Shown here: in pieces, positions 1 to 11,775 of the stretch | Layout of the letters: each line of letters begins with the position of its first letter | Numbering within the stretch: the first letter of the stretch is position 1 | Origin: Brachionus koreanus | Lineage: Eukaryota > Rotifera > Eurotatoria > Ploima > Brachionidae | Reading direction: 5' to 3' | Length of the DNA: 64,000 nt | Assembly (NCBI GenBank): GCA_016987375.1 | Contig: PJRA01000263.1 | Span: forward strand, 2,070,800-2,134,799 | Made by a program: the position numbers and the translations under genes | The notes under the pieces: generated by a model | Database searches by the model: none | Told to the model about the DNA's origin: nothing | The model's input: the letters and a program-made list of their open reading frames with translations, nothing else

Positions 1-408
1 AAAAGCTACATAATTTAAAAAAGATATATTAATTTGAAAAATCAATTAAAATGATAAGTGGAATTTCAATTTTTTTTTAAATTTATTGCTTCTAGAGTAA
101 AAAATAAAATAATTTTAAATATCTTAAAGAATTTAATTTTAAAGCCATTTTTACTTCAACAACAAATTTATTGCATCCGCTTTAAATGAGCTGAAAAAAT
201 GATCATTTAGACATTAAGACATTTTGCAATAAATAATTTTAAATATTGAAAATAATTTTTTTTAATATTCTTTTTTTATTTATAAATTAAAATTTAATTA
301 ATAATTAACCATTACGTTAAAAAAAATGACTGTTTATTCAAAGCTCGATTAAATTTACAACTTAAAAATAGATTGATTGATATTTTAAAAATTTATCAAA
401 TTTTAAGC
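1..408. other. AT-rich spacer downstream of the DENN gene
   Basis: This is AT-rich non-coding sequence 3' of the DENN-domain gene, whose stop codon is at 409-411 on the minus strand. I see no open frame, RNA gene or repeat that I can support. Confidence 0.5.
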
Positions 409-2631
409 CTAAATTTTAAAATAAAATTTTCCTGTCGGTGTCTTTGGTCTTGAAATCAATTTTTTTTTCTGGTTCAAATTTTCTAGCCTTATAGCTTCAT
501 CGAACATCCTTCCAAAATCTGAGCCGGATTGCAATTTCTTTGTGATAAAAACTTCAAACAATTGAGATTGAGTGAAATTGAATAGAAAATATTCTATTTC
601 TTCATTCTTCGATGCATTAACAAATTCTTTATGCTAAATTTTTTTTTAAATTTAATATTTTGAAATTATATTTTAAATTTTACCAAAAATTTTAAATTTT
701 CATTTACAGTAATTAGATATTTTTGATAATTGCCTATTGTTCTAACAAAAAAATTAATAAATATTTTGCATAGTTCATAATTTTTTTCATAATTTGACAT
801 ATTTTTCGCAAGGCTAACCAAACTGTTAAGTTCTATTTTCAACCACTTTTTCAAATGTTCTGGAATTATTTCATCATTCGAACTTGAATCATGAATCAAT
901 TTGTGCTTGTCCAAATCAATGATTAGAAAATCAGAACAATTTTTGTATTTCATTAGCTCATTTTTACAACTTCGCATTAGACCGATAATGTAAGGTGTTG
1001 GTGCTTCAGTCATTTCAATCAAGAACGAAGGCAACACTGGGATGTACGTATGAGGCCAATTGAATGGATACAAAAGAGTTTCAAAAGCATGGATAGTGCT
1101 GGACAAGAAACTAAATCAAAACTTTAAAATTAATACATTATTAATACAAAAAATTACCTTAGCTTATTCGAAATAAAAATAAGCTTTTTTTCCATAAGCA
1201 TGGACCCAAAAATTTTGATGATTAAGTCAAAGGGGAAATTTAGAATTGTGTACAAATTAAATTGCTCTAGCCTTTTGTCTATACTTCTATTTAAGATAAT
1301 TTCTTTTTTCTTAATATTTATTTAAACAAAATTAACTTAGAAGTTATTGATTAGTATGCTAAAAATGAGACACATGAAGAATCGGTAATTTTACATAAAA
1401 GTGATAGATTTTGCCTAAAAATGGACAATTAAATTAAAAAAAATATTCAAATTTTTGTGAAACCACCAAGGTAGATCGATATATGGACCACTTTTAGAGT
1501 GATTTCTTAAAACCATTTGCCAACTATATAAATTAATGAAAAAGCTATCTGTCTCTACAATATTTAAAAAAATTATTTTAAGTTTCTTAAAATATATTTG
1601 AATTAAACTTAAAAAATCATTTTTATGACCGAGTAATATTGATCATTTAAATAAATTGTTTGTTTAGATATCTCATTTTTAGACGTGAAATGATAAAAAA
1701 AATTTTTTACGTCTGATAGACCCAGAGTGACTAAAATGGACTCGCCTCGATTTGGAAACGGTTTTGGGTAAAGAGACTTGAGAAAATTTTTTACTTGCTC
1801 CAGACCATCTGTTGAGTAAAGTTTGTCAATTTCAGTCAAAATCTTAGATTAAAGGTTAAATTTTTTCAAATATAAATTTGACTAATTTTACAGTATAATA
1901 CATTTCAAGAGCGTCTATTTCAGATAAAATACAAATCACCACTGGAACTTGAGATTTTCTTGACTAAAAAAAATTATTTATTTAATTTTTTTTAAATCAA
2001 AATTTTTTACAATTACCAAACGAATACAATAGCCATATGTTCTTTTTCCTTCCAAATTGGTTAAAGTAAATTGAAAAATCTCACTTCTTCAGTAGAATTA
2101 ATTTAAAAGAAATTTAATCATTTAAAAAAAATACCTTTTTTTGTAATACTCAGTAAAGCTTAAAGGATCAGGAAAGCAAAAATCAGGAATAGCAGGATTT
2201 ATATTAATCGAATCGTCTGGAAAACGCCAAAGAACACTCGTGTTTGTTTTGTTTAAAAAATCACTCGAATCAAGTTGATCGCTTGAATGATATTTTGGAT
2301 TGTTTAAGCCAACAATTAAAACATAATCAAATAAGGTCTTAAGCTTAGAGCTCATCTCATTTGAATCTGAGTATATGTAACTTTTGGTGACAAAATTTTT
2401 GCCAAGCATTCTTTGGTTGTTTCTTAAAATGACTTCTTGTTGAAATGGATGGTTTTCTTTTATCGTATTTTTGTTTATGACTAGTTTTTCATTATCGCTT
2501 TTGTCATTTATTTTTTTTGTAAATGGTTTTTTAAAGATATTGTTGAAAAATTTTTCAAACGGTTTTCGAGCCTTCTTAAAATTCAAAAAATTTTTATTCA
2601 GTTTTTTTGAAAATATAAAAACATACTTCAT
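409..2631 (-). CDS. DENN-domain protein (DENND2-like), probable Rab GEF
   Basis: DENN proteins load GTP onto Rab GTPases in membrane traffic; the exact Rab cannot be read here. I assembled seven exons on the minus strand: 2631-2135, 2086-2017, 1963-1892, 1842-1711, 1309-1158, 1110-684 and 633-409. All junctions are GT-AG and stay in phase, giving about 524 residues. The upstream DENN part shows LFDYVLIVGL and IPDFCFPDP, then FTLTNLEGKRTYGYC across the first junction. The central part shows IIKIFGSMLMEKKLIFIS and LLYPFNWPHTYIPVLP followed by APTPYIIGL. The downstream part shows FTQSQLFEVFI. Order and spacing fit the DENND2 branch. The start is uncertain: the first Met is at 2631, but the frame stays open to an acceptor-like AG near 2715, so an upstream exon may exist. 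The protein is short for DENND2, so the long N-terminal region is missing or lies further upstream. Confidence 0.85.
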
Positions 2632-2714
2632 TCTTGTTTTTTTTGTTTTTCCCGATTTGAGATAGGTTTGGTTCAGATAGCGCAAATTTCTGAGAAGAAT
2701 AATCAAAATGTTTC

Positions 2715-5552
2715 TAAAAAATTAAATTTTTAAAAAATATATTTTTTTTTAATTCTGTTTAAAACAGATCTATTTGAAACACAAAAATTTATATGCTCAT
2801 GCGAGAACAAAAACTGATTTCATTTCTTTACGTAGTTATTTTTTATCTTCAATAAACTTGATTCTTGATTTGATGATTTTGAGTTTTAAAAAGAGTAGTA
2901 ACAATCGTAACAATCACTAATAACTTCTTTTTTTTTTTTATTTCACAAAAATTCTCAAACGAAGAATTGAGTTCATAAACAATTATTCTCTTTGTTTTTT
3001 ACTCTTGATAGTTTAAGTATACACATATATAATACATAATTATGTACAGTTTTTGTAAGATTTTTTATCAAATTAGTGTAGTTTTAACTGAATAATTGAT
3101 TTTCGTCTTATTAGATATGTTTTATTGATTTTGTGATAAATATTATTTGTTTAATCAAATCAACCACTCAATTCTTTATTTTGTTTTAAAACAAAAAAAG
3201 CAAGAACAAAAATCTACAACGACAGAATTGTTCAAAAATATTTACGAACTCTAAGAGATAACTTTGACAAACTATATTGATTAACTAGGAAATTCACACA
3301 AAATAAATTTCATATACTAATAGAAGAAGCGAAAGACAAAACAATGTCCAATTTGTAACAAGGTGTTCGAGCAAAAAAATGAATCAAAACACACATGAGA
3401 AGATGTAAAATAACACTAAATACCATCAAAATAGACTCGACTTCAAATGTTTTTCTTTCTTTTTATTTTATTTTTTTTCTTATTTAAAATAAAAAATACA
3501 TATAAATATAAAGTAATTTACAGGCATAGCACTGTAAAATGGTATATGTCACTAACTTATTATCTATTCAATAAACTAAACTAACTATTCAATTTTTTTG
3601 AATCATGTTTTTTCCAAAATATATAATTAAAATTGTTTTTAAGTACAATATAAGATTGTGGTTCCAAAAACCAAATATCTTTAGTCTTTAATAATAATTT
3701 GAACATTAAAATTAAATATCTTTTGAGATTATGAAAGTTCCCTGTTTTTTCGAACCATAACTTTGTAAAGAAAGTTTACCTATTTTCAAAGAATAGAAAC
3801 CAAAGGTTTACGCTATTAAATTATATAATTAATATCTAATGTTTGTGAAAAATAAAAGCTGAAAATAAACTATATTACGTTGTTTTTTTTTAAATTGGCT
3901 GTTTTTGAAATTTATTTTTCACTAATTCAATAGTTTACCTTGAATTCATAAATAAACTTTAGATAAACTTGAAAATAAGCTTTAAGGTTTAACCTAACTA
4001 AAATTTCAGAACTTTTTCCCTCGGAAAATTTTAAAAAAATTAAGGTAGTTAAGAATTTTAGGATTTACTAATCGCGTGTAATATTTTTAAATAACTGCAA
4101 TATGCAATTAAAAAATTATAATACTGATTTAGAAACTTATTAAAAAAATATTTTTTTTTGTATTTAATGTCAATTACTTTTAAATTTATCACTTTTCTAA
4201 TTTATTAATACTTAAATGATTGAAATTAAGCATTACAAATGTCGGTCCTGTTCGAACACCCGACATCAATCAAGAGGTCGAGGTTTCAATCCCTCATTCA
4301 CTTCCGACTACAAGAGCGTCGGGCTAATTACCCGACTGTCCAATAACTAAGAAATCATGAAAGCAGAAAGAAACTCAAGAGAATCGACTTAAGTGGAAAT
4401 CAAAAAGTAATGATCCTATGCTCCACAAAGATTGAATATGGAAAAAAAAACTTTACAAAAAGATTACTCTATTATTCTAGCTAGTAAAAATTTTAGTAAT
4501 TTGGCTTAAATTAATTTTTTCTTTTATTTATTAAGAATCTATTTTTTTTATTTGATTAACCAAATGAGTAAGTATGATCGTTAAGATTTAGCAAAACAAA
4601 GGGTTTTTTAACAATTTTTTTAAATCTAAAACAATTTTCTGCAATTTGGTGAATTTTTCAGAACGGCGCAAAGGTTTTGCGTCCTAAATATGTTTTTTTT
4701 TGTAATAAAATTGATTAATCAATTTAAAAAGTTATAAGTTTTACTGAATTGCAATAAGAGAATTTAAATCCTCAACTTTACAAAGTGCATATCAAGTAGG
4801 AAATTGATTTTATTTAAATTTCAAAAGAGAGTTAATTTAATTTTCTTAATTTTTTTATCCAAAGTTTGTACTTATAGTATTTATTATATTTATTATAGGT
4901 TGTCTAAGTTCTATAAAAATTATTCGTTTAAATCTTATTCATTCTTTCTTAAGCTTTTTTTGCTCAAAAATGGTTTCGGATCTATTTTTAAAAAGTCTTA
5001 TCAGGGCAACCCCTAAGTATATTCATGTTCTGTAAAAAAATTCAAAATTGAGGCTAATGAACATGCTCTAGTTAATATATACATATTGAATTTTTTTATA
5101 TTTACTTTATTTGATACTTTAATTATTTTTTCTTCGTTTTAAGCCAAAAATTTAATGAAAATATTTTTATTCAAACTAAATTAAAAGAAACATGACTAGA
5201 GCTGTTTATTCTAATGTATTCGTTTTTAATTTTAATCTAAATATTATTAATTGAATTTCAAAATATTCATGCAAAATTTCCATTTTTTTATTTTCAAAAA
5301 TAAATCCAAAACCATCAAGAAAATTAAATTATTTTCTGGTCTTTTTTATGCCTTAGTTTAAATATAGTGATTTTTGATCATATATGAAAGATCAAATTTA
5401 AAATTAAAAATATTGATGTTTACTTAGGAAAATTTATAGGTTGATTGTGATTAAAACTTGCAAGTTAAATTTTATTCCTGCTCAAAAAAAAAAACACTTG
5501 AACTTTTAAAATATGAAATAAAAAATGAAATTTTTTTACAAAGTTTTAAAAT
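2715..5552. other. Intergenic AT-rich region with one SINE-like patch
   Basis: About 2.8 kb separate the DENN gene from the next minus-strand gene. Open frames here are short, low-complexity and antisense-like, for example the Phe-rich frame at 4804-5016, and I do not treat them as genes. The only distinctive sequence is the GC-richer patch at 4241-4450, listed separately. Confidence 0.5.
4241..4450 (+). repeat. Possible degenerate tRNA-derived SINE fragment
   Basis: This patch is clearly richer in G+C than its surroundings. It contains GTCGAGGTTTCAATCCCTC, which resembles a decayed RNA polymerase III B box, and a perfect stem-loop at 4318-4336 (GTCGGG, loop CTAATTA, CCCGAC). CCCGAC also occurs at 4258-4263. 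The patch ends in an A run near 4440-4449. B-box-like sequence plus an A tail suggests a short interspersed element. I see no clear A box, no target duplication and no second copy in the window. Confidence 0.3.
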
Positions 5553-6539
5553 TTAGCCGTTTTTTTTGAAAAAACTACTTACATTATTTTCTGAAAAAAA
5601 ATTCATCTTGTTAAAAATATCGTTATTGACTTTTTTTCGCAAAATTTCTGGTTTAGTGCTTCTTACAAATGGTAATGTTTCATAAATGTGCTCATTACGA
5701 TCTTGTGTTTTATTTGGAATATCATATATGTTCTTGTTTTTTGTTTGCAAATAAATATCATATTCAAAAGTACGAATGGGCTTCGGTGGGGGACAGTCAA
5801 ACTGAACGTTTTTGACAGAATTTATTTGATCTACATACTCATCAACACTACTATCATCGCTAATAAAAGAAATATGTGCATCATTTTTATTTTTGAATAA
5901 GTTAGAATAGTAAATTTGGTCTTCTTTGGTGCTCGAACTATTCATTGGAAATGAATAATTCGAAGAGTTATCAATTGAGCCAGATCTAAAACAAGTGTCC
6001 ATTTCATCTGATTCTATAGCATAGGTAATAACAGTATCATTAGGTTCTTGAATAGTTAAATTTCCTTTGTTTCCTAGTTTAAATAAGCCTGAATTAAATG
6101 AGATATTAGATGCTGACTTGAGATCTGTGTTTTCAGCATCAGACGAAATTTCCGTATAAATATTTGACGAAATTGCTTTTTTAGATTCCGCAGAAGATGT
6201 TGATGAAGTATCAGACAAGAAAGAAGAGATCGATACCTCATTTAAGTTTTCTTTGTTGGAATTTGTTTTAGGTTGCTCGAAAAACTCGGCTATTTGTCTG
6301 TTTTTTGAACACAAAGAGCTCAACAACCTATTGGTTTCATCCGAAACACCGTCAAATATTCTATCCATTTCCATTTGAAATTGCTCTATATTAGCATTTG
6401 TTTGTCTTTCTTTGCTCTGTATCACCTGTTTTAGTTTACTACTATCTGAGTCAAACATTTGTCTAAATTTGATAAATTGGCCTTGAGGCAAACTTCGAAT
6501 ACTGTTAAATCGCTTCTCAAATTTTTCGTTTGGCATCAT
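5553..6539 (-). CDS. Unrecognised Ser-rich protein with SH2/SH3-type motifs
   Basis: I do not recognise this gene. It reads 328 residues from Met at 6539 (MMPNEKFEKRF). The first 90 residues are charged and probably helical. Residues 100-245 are Ser/Asn/Asp-rich and look disordered. Residues 250-254 are PPPKP, a class of proline motif that SH3 domains bind. IYDIP at 271-275 and IYETLP at 285-290 look like phosphotyrosine sites for SH2 domains (YxxP for Crk/Nck types). A signalling or cytoskeletal adaptor is therefore possible; this is inference. The 3' end is unsure. A strong donor, GTAAGT, follows residue Asn319 at 5583-5582, so the last residues before the stop at 5553 may be intron and a further exon may lie downstream. 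No transmembrane segment is visible. Confidence 0.6.
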   Translation of the reverse strand: MMPNEKFEKRFNSIRSLPQGQFIKFRQMFDSDSSKLKQVIQSKERQTNANIEQFQMEMDRIFDGVSDETNRLLSSLCSKNRQIAEFFEQPKTNSNKENLNEVSISSFLSDTSSTSSAESKKAISSNIYTEISSDAENTDLKSASNISFNSGLFKLGNKGNLTIQEPNDTVITYAIESDEMDTCFRSGSIDNSSNYSFPMNSSSTKEDQIYYSNLFKNKNDAHISFISDDSSVDEYVDQINSVKNVQFDCPPPKPIRTFEYDIYLQTKNKNIYDIPNKTQDRNEHIYETLPFVRSTKPEILRKKVNNDIFNKMNFFSENNVSSFFKKNG

Positions 6540-9471
6540 TAAAGCATCATTTTTTCATTAAATTAGAAAATAAATAAAAACAAAAATTTTTCTAAAAAAA
6601 AAGAATTTGTAATTTATTCTTAAATTTTTTCTTCGGTCATTTTAAACAAATTTCTGTTGAGTATTACCTAAAAAATAAAATCAAAAAAGGAATTTGTATC
6701 ATATTAAAAATGAAAACAACCCACCAAGTATTCTATATTTTAATTTTTCCCAACACTTGATAGACGTTAAAATTAAAATCTCATTACTCACTAGCAAAAG
6801 CATTGCTTTTTCGCTCAATTTTTTAATTATACTAATATTAATTTACATAAATTTTTGTTAAATTCCAAAATTCGTATCAAATAAAAAACAAGCTTTTTAA
6901 GTATCTTTTTTTTTGCATTTGGTGGTTGCATATTAGATAGATATTTTAAACTCGGAAACAAAAAGTTTTAAATTTTTTAATGAGAAAACAAAAATCAAGC
7001 AAATTGCCTTCCTCTTAGTCACCGTAGAGATTAATAAATTAGTAAAGGTATTCACCTAAAAAGTTACAAGTCTTATACAAATAATTATAAAAGATTTTTT
7101 TTTTTATTTAAATTAGAGACTAAATTTGATTTCTAAAGAAAAAAAATTACTTTAAGTTTACTTATGAACTTGATGCCTTCGAATATTCGGATTGTCGCCA
7201 GAAAAAAAAAAAAAATATAATATTTTTTTTTCTCTCTAAGTAAATGATTTAGCAGAAATTTCAGAAAAAAACTAAAGTTGTAAAAAATAATTCAAAATTT
7301 GTCAATTTTAAATAGAAAAAAAAAAAATTTTTAATATTATTCTATTATTCAAATAAAACTATTTAATAAAATCAAATGAAAATTACATAAAACAAATTTA
7401 AATATTAGCCTGGGTTTTTTTACTAAGTTCAAAAAAATTAATTAGAATTTATTAAAAGTTTAAATATGAAAATATTGAATTTTGCTTTTTTTTGAAACTT
7501 TTTTCTTAGACATACAAAAAATTTTAGACCTAATTTCTCCTTGAATAGATATATTTAAATTGATAATATTTTAAAATGACTATTTATTGAGAAATATAAT
7601 TTTTTGATAAAAATTTTGAATTTCGTCTAGAAATTTTAATTTAAAATCTACAAATTTATTTTAAAATATTTAAAAAAATCATATGCTTTACTTGAAAGAC
7701 AAAATTATCATTCTTATCTTTTTTATTTAAGATTAACTAAAATTTATAACAGCTTATAATTAAACTTATTGCTACTCATAAAACTGTAAATAAATGTGTA
7801 ATTTAAATTAATTTGATTTACGAGCTATGTTTTTATAACATGTTCCAAATTTTTGCTTTATTTTTTATATTTAAATTTGCTTGGATATTTCGAATGTTCG
7901 AATTAAATTAACTGAACTTTCTTTGGTGGCCTTCATTTTGTTGTCCTCTATTGTTAAAGACCTATTTATCTTCTTTAAAAATTTAAATTCGAGTTCAGTT
8001 CACAATTTGTAAACAAAATTTAATTGAAAAAAAAATCACTGCATAAAATAAACCTAAGAGTATTTATTTATAAAAGAAATTCATCTAGTGCTAAAAATCC
8101 TTTTGCTAAATACTATTCAAATGACCATCGCTCATTAAAATATCAAGTAAAACTCATTTTAAAAAGTTTATTACTCAAATTTTAAAAAAGGTTATCTCTA
8201 AATTTTAGCTATCAGTTTGCGCCGATGACTAATTCCAAAGAGCGATTCATAGTTTGAATTTTAATCTACGCTGTAATTCAAAACATTTGCCATCGAAATT
8301 TAAATTTATTCAAATTTTGTTTAAAAAAAAATATAAAAAAGTTGTAATTGAACAATAATGTTACATAATTTCTAGATAATTTATTTTTAAAAGCAAGATA
8401 AATATTAAATTTAGAAGAACCAAAATGTTTCCATTGAATTTTTACTTATTAGGCTTTGTTTTATGATACCGTAAAATAAAGTTATGCAATTTTTTTAAAG
8501 TTTTTTAATGACATCAAATATTTGAAGACTGATTTTTTTGAATTAAAAAAATTAAAAAAACTACTTCTTTAAACGCTTACAATCACATTCCAAATTAAAA
8601 TACAAATAAAGCAACCAAAAAGACTTGTGATTATTTTGCTTTGAAAACATTGGAAATAATTTCATTCAAGCCAAATAAATAGCCATTGTTTACCAAACTC
8701 GTAAGTGAACTATATTACTTAATGTAAATCGGTTGTTGGATAGCTTAAGGCTAGCTTAGAATTCTAAATATTGACAAGGATCAAACAATTAATTCAATGC
8801 TTACTCAACCTGGAGCCAAATGCGTAATAACCTAAGATAAGCAATTTAAGAGGTTTAGCATATTTCTTATTGTGTTATAAAAATTAAATCCTGGCTCATC
8901 CAATTAGCCATGTTGCCTTGATTTTTTGTTTAAGTGGTTAGTGAGCATCGACAATGTGATTTGGCCTAAATTTTAGCTCTTAATCACCTAGAAGATAAAT
9001 CTTACAATATTCATTCTTAATAAAGGTTATATGATGATTAAATTTAATTAAAAGTCAATTTATTACTAAAATAATAAATTGCTTATACCAAAATTGGGCC
9101 AATGCACGCTAACGATTTAGATCGCTAGTCTCCACAGGGTCAAATGTTGTTTTCTTTTATCAAAATGGCTTGAACTAGTTTAGTTTTGATAAAGTGAACC
9201 ACATTATTGTAATTAAATATTTTATTATCAGTTTATTTATTAATTTAAATTTAGCTCTGAAGTATTTTTAAAGCTATCTTTTGGGCAAATTGCCTAGGCG
9301 ACCCGTTTTAAAAATGTATTTTTTTTTTCAAATTAATCAAATTCAAACACGTGATTTATTTGTTGAATTATTAAGTTAATTTTGAAAAAGAAAAAAATCT
9401 TGTTCAAACATGCCAAAAAAATTCCAATTCTTCATAGCTTAAATCATAAGCATATTTTTTAGAGGAAAATA
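6540..9471. other. Intergenic region between divergent genes
   Basis: About 2.9 kb separate the minus-strand gene ending at 6539 from Ku80 on the plus strand, so promoters for both should lie here. The sequence is very AT-rich with long A and T runs. A slightly GC-richer stretch at about 8690-9180 contains an imperfect stem-loop at 9109-9128. I see no coding exon. Confidence 0.5.
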
Positions 9472-11775
9472 ATGTCAAAAAATGAAACTGAAGGTCTTGT
9501 TCTGGTGCTTGACGTTGGCGAAACAATGTCAACCAAGATAAACAGAACCACTACTTATTTGCAGTCATGTGTAGACATTATCCAAATGATTGTGCAGCGT
9601 AAAATGTTCCAATCTAGCAAAGACGAAATTGGTCTAACTTTGTTTGGCTGTGATCAGACCGACAATGAACTGTGGGATGGCTCGTCCGATGATTTTAGAC
9701 ACGTTTCTCTAGTAAGATGTTTATCTATTGTCGACTGGGAAATGCTAGATTATGTACAGAATAAGATTGCGGTAAGCAATATTAGGGGTGATGTTTTGGA
9801 CGGAATTTTGGTCGCTTTAAATCATTTTGCCGATGACCAGAACAAAAAAAAGACGTTCAAAGAAAAACGTGTAATAGTTCTGACAGATTTTTCATCGTGT
9901 TCGAATGATGACTTTAAATTGAAGGAAATAGGGAAAAATTTAGCAAGACAATCAATTAGATTAGATGTTATAAGTCCATTTAGTGAGGATGATGCAAATA
10001 AAGAAGAGAAGCCTAATAGTGAAACTAACTCAAATTCAGATGATCATCATGGCAGTAAACAAATGACCATAGCTCAAAAGGAGGCTCTAAATTTGCTTAA
10101 TAACCTTTGTGAGCAAGCTGAAGGATGCTTGTTTTCTTTTGATGAAACACTTTCACTTTTGAGCACTTATCAAGCCAGGACTATAAAATCATCGGGAACA
10201 AAATATCAAATGACAATTGGAGAGAAATTTGTTTTGCCTATAGTGTCACTGATTAAATGCAAAGAAAGCAAACCTGAAATATTTCGCTTTAAAAAAGTTT
10301 TTGCCAAAGATGAAAATGTTGAACTAAAAACTGATCGAGCACGTTTTACAAAAGACGATGAACAAAGAGACTTGAATGATAAAACTGATACAGTGGACGC
10401 TTTCAAGTATGGTTCGACTTACGTTCCAATTGACAGCGATACTGTGTCTTTGAAACTTGAAGTAGAAAAATGTTTTAATATTTTGGGCTTTACTAAATCT
10501 GAAAATGTTCATAAACACTATTTTAGTGGAGACTCGGTAAACCAAATAATGCCGGATCCTTCTTCAGGAGCTCAAGTCGAAGAGGCTTTTGTTAACATGG
10601 TTCGAGCCATGTTCGAAGAGGATGTGTTCGGAATAGTTAGAAAAGTTTTTAATTCAAGATCAAGCCCAGAAATGGGCTGTTTAATTCCCTATGTTACTAA
10701 GGAAACTACTTGTCTATTTTATTTAAGCCTTCCATTTGACGATGACTTAAAAAAAATAACTCTAGAAAATTTTAGCATCATGAAAAAATTCAAACCCAAT
10801 GACAAACAACTTAGTTTAGTTGATGATTTGATCGATTCTTTGGACCTGTCTAGGAAAATTGATCAAGATGAAGAAGAATTATATGATCCTCATACCACAT
10901 TTAACCCATATATTCAACGAATGTTCCAATCAATCGCCCTAAGAGCCACTAATCCGTCTGACGAGCTCCCAAACTTTGACGAACACATAACCAACACTCA
11001 TTTGGCCAAGATTGGCAGTCGCATTCGAAACAATACTACACAAAACATTCTCAAACGTATCCAAGATGAATTCCCGCTCAGGGAACTAGTCAAAAAGGCT
11101 AAAAAAAACGAAGAAAATATATTTGAAAAAACCAAGATAGAGAACAAAGAAGAAGTTGAATTAATAAGTATGAATGATGAAAATTTGACAGATATTTTGG
11201 AATCAGGATTGGAGAGCAATAAGGTTAAAAAAGTGGGAACAGTGAATCCAGTCGGTGATTTTAAAATTTTGGCTGAGAAAATCGTCTCTTCAAATAGCCA
11301 GGAGGCTAAAGAGGAGTTCGAACAGATATGTATGCAGATTCAAGAAATTATTAAAGATCTATTTGAAGAATCTTTGCGGCAGGCTAATTCTTTCAATGAT
11401 GCTGATTTGAATGATATGACTGTGTTTTCGTTTCAAGAAAAATCATTTAATTGTGTTAAAATAATGCGACAATATTCGCTTAAATTAAATTTACATAGTG
11501 AATTTAACTCATTTTTAAAAACATTTAAAATTTATCTTATAAATGAATCGTTGAAAATTAAAATGGCAAAATATGTAGAGAATTTTTGGCAAAAATTTTT
11601 TATAGATAACAATTTAGGCCTAATAAACAACTTGGAATGCACCGATTCGGAAGTTTCTTCAGATGCAGCTGAGAAGTTTTTAACTTCTTTGAATGAAAAC
11701 TCAAATAATTCTGCGAAGGACATAGAAGAAACAAAAGAAAAAGAAGAAGTTGAAGATTTATTGGATCTAATGTAA
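9472..11775 (+). CDS. XRCC5: Ku80 (XRCC5), DNA double-strand-break end-binding subunit
   Basis: Ku80 pairs with Ku70 to form a ring that loads on broken DNA ends and starts non-homologous end joining in the nucleus. This is one uninterrupted frame of 767 residues (human Ku80 is 732). Residues 9-20 (LVLVLDVGETMS) open the von Willebrand A-like domain. The Ku core barrel includes KYGSTYVPID near residue 312 and KCFNILGFTKSENV just after. The helical C-terminal arm follows. VGTVNPVGDFKIL near residue 589 starts the globular C-terminal domain. The last residues, EVEDLLDLM (759-767), match the vertebrate tail that recruits DNA-PKcs. The start is the first ATG and sits 9 nt after a TTTTTTAG acceptor-like site at 9455-9462. 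A possible polyadenylation signal, AATAAA, is at 11814. Lack of introns contrasts with GPN1, adducin and BBS2 nearby. Confidence 0.95.
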   Translation: MSKNETEGLVLVLDVGETMSTKINRTTTYLQSCVDIIQMIVQRKMFQSSKDEIGLTLFGCDQTDNELWDGSSDDFRHVSLVRCLSIVDWEMLDYVQNKIAVSNIRGDVLDGILVALNHFADDQNKKKTFKEKRVIVLTDFSSCSNDDFKLKEIGKNLARQSIRLDVISPFSEDDANKEEKPNSETNSNSDDHHGSKQMTIAQKEALNLLNNLCEQAEGCLFSFDETLSLLSTYQARTIKSSGTKYQMTIGEKFVLPIVSLIKCKESKPEIFRFKKVFAKDENVELKTDRARFTKDDEQRDLNDKTDTVDAFKYGSTYVPIDSDTVSLKLEVEKCFNILGFTKSENVHKHYFSGDSVNQIMPDPSSGAQVEEAFVNMVRAMFEEDVFGIVRKVFNSRSSPEMGCLIPYVTKETTCLFYLSLPFDDDLKKITLENFSIMKKFKPNDKQLSLVDDLIDSLDLSRKIDQDEEELYDPHTTFNPYIQRMFQSIALRATNPSDELPNFDEHITNTHLAKIGSRIRNNTTQNILKRIQDEFPLRELVKKAKKNEENIFEKTKIENKEEVELISMNDENLTDILESGLESNKVKKVGTVNPVGDFKILAEKIVSSNSQEAKEEFEQICMQIQEIIKDLFEESLRQANSFNDADLNDMTVFSFQEKSFNCVKIMRQYSLKLNLHSEFNSFLKTFKIYLINESLKIKMAKYVENFWQKFFIDNNLGLINNLECTDSEVSSDAAEKFLTSLNENSNNSAKDIEETKEKEEVEDLLDLM

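Noticed and set aside
4241..4345. Functional tRNA gene
   Set aside because: The T-arm-like sequence is degenerate and no cloverleaf with acceptor, D and anticodon arms can be drawn.
4804..5016. Plus-strand 70-codon Phe/Tyr/Lys-rich frame
   Set aside because: Low-complexity AT sequence with no splice context or recognisable domain; expected by chance at this base composition.
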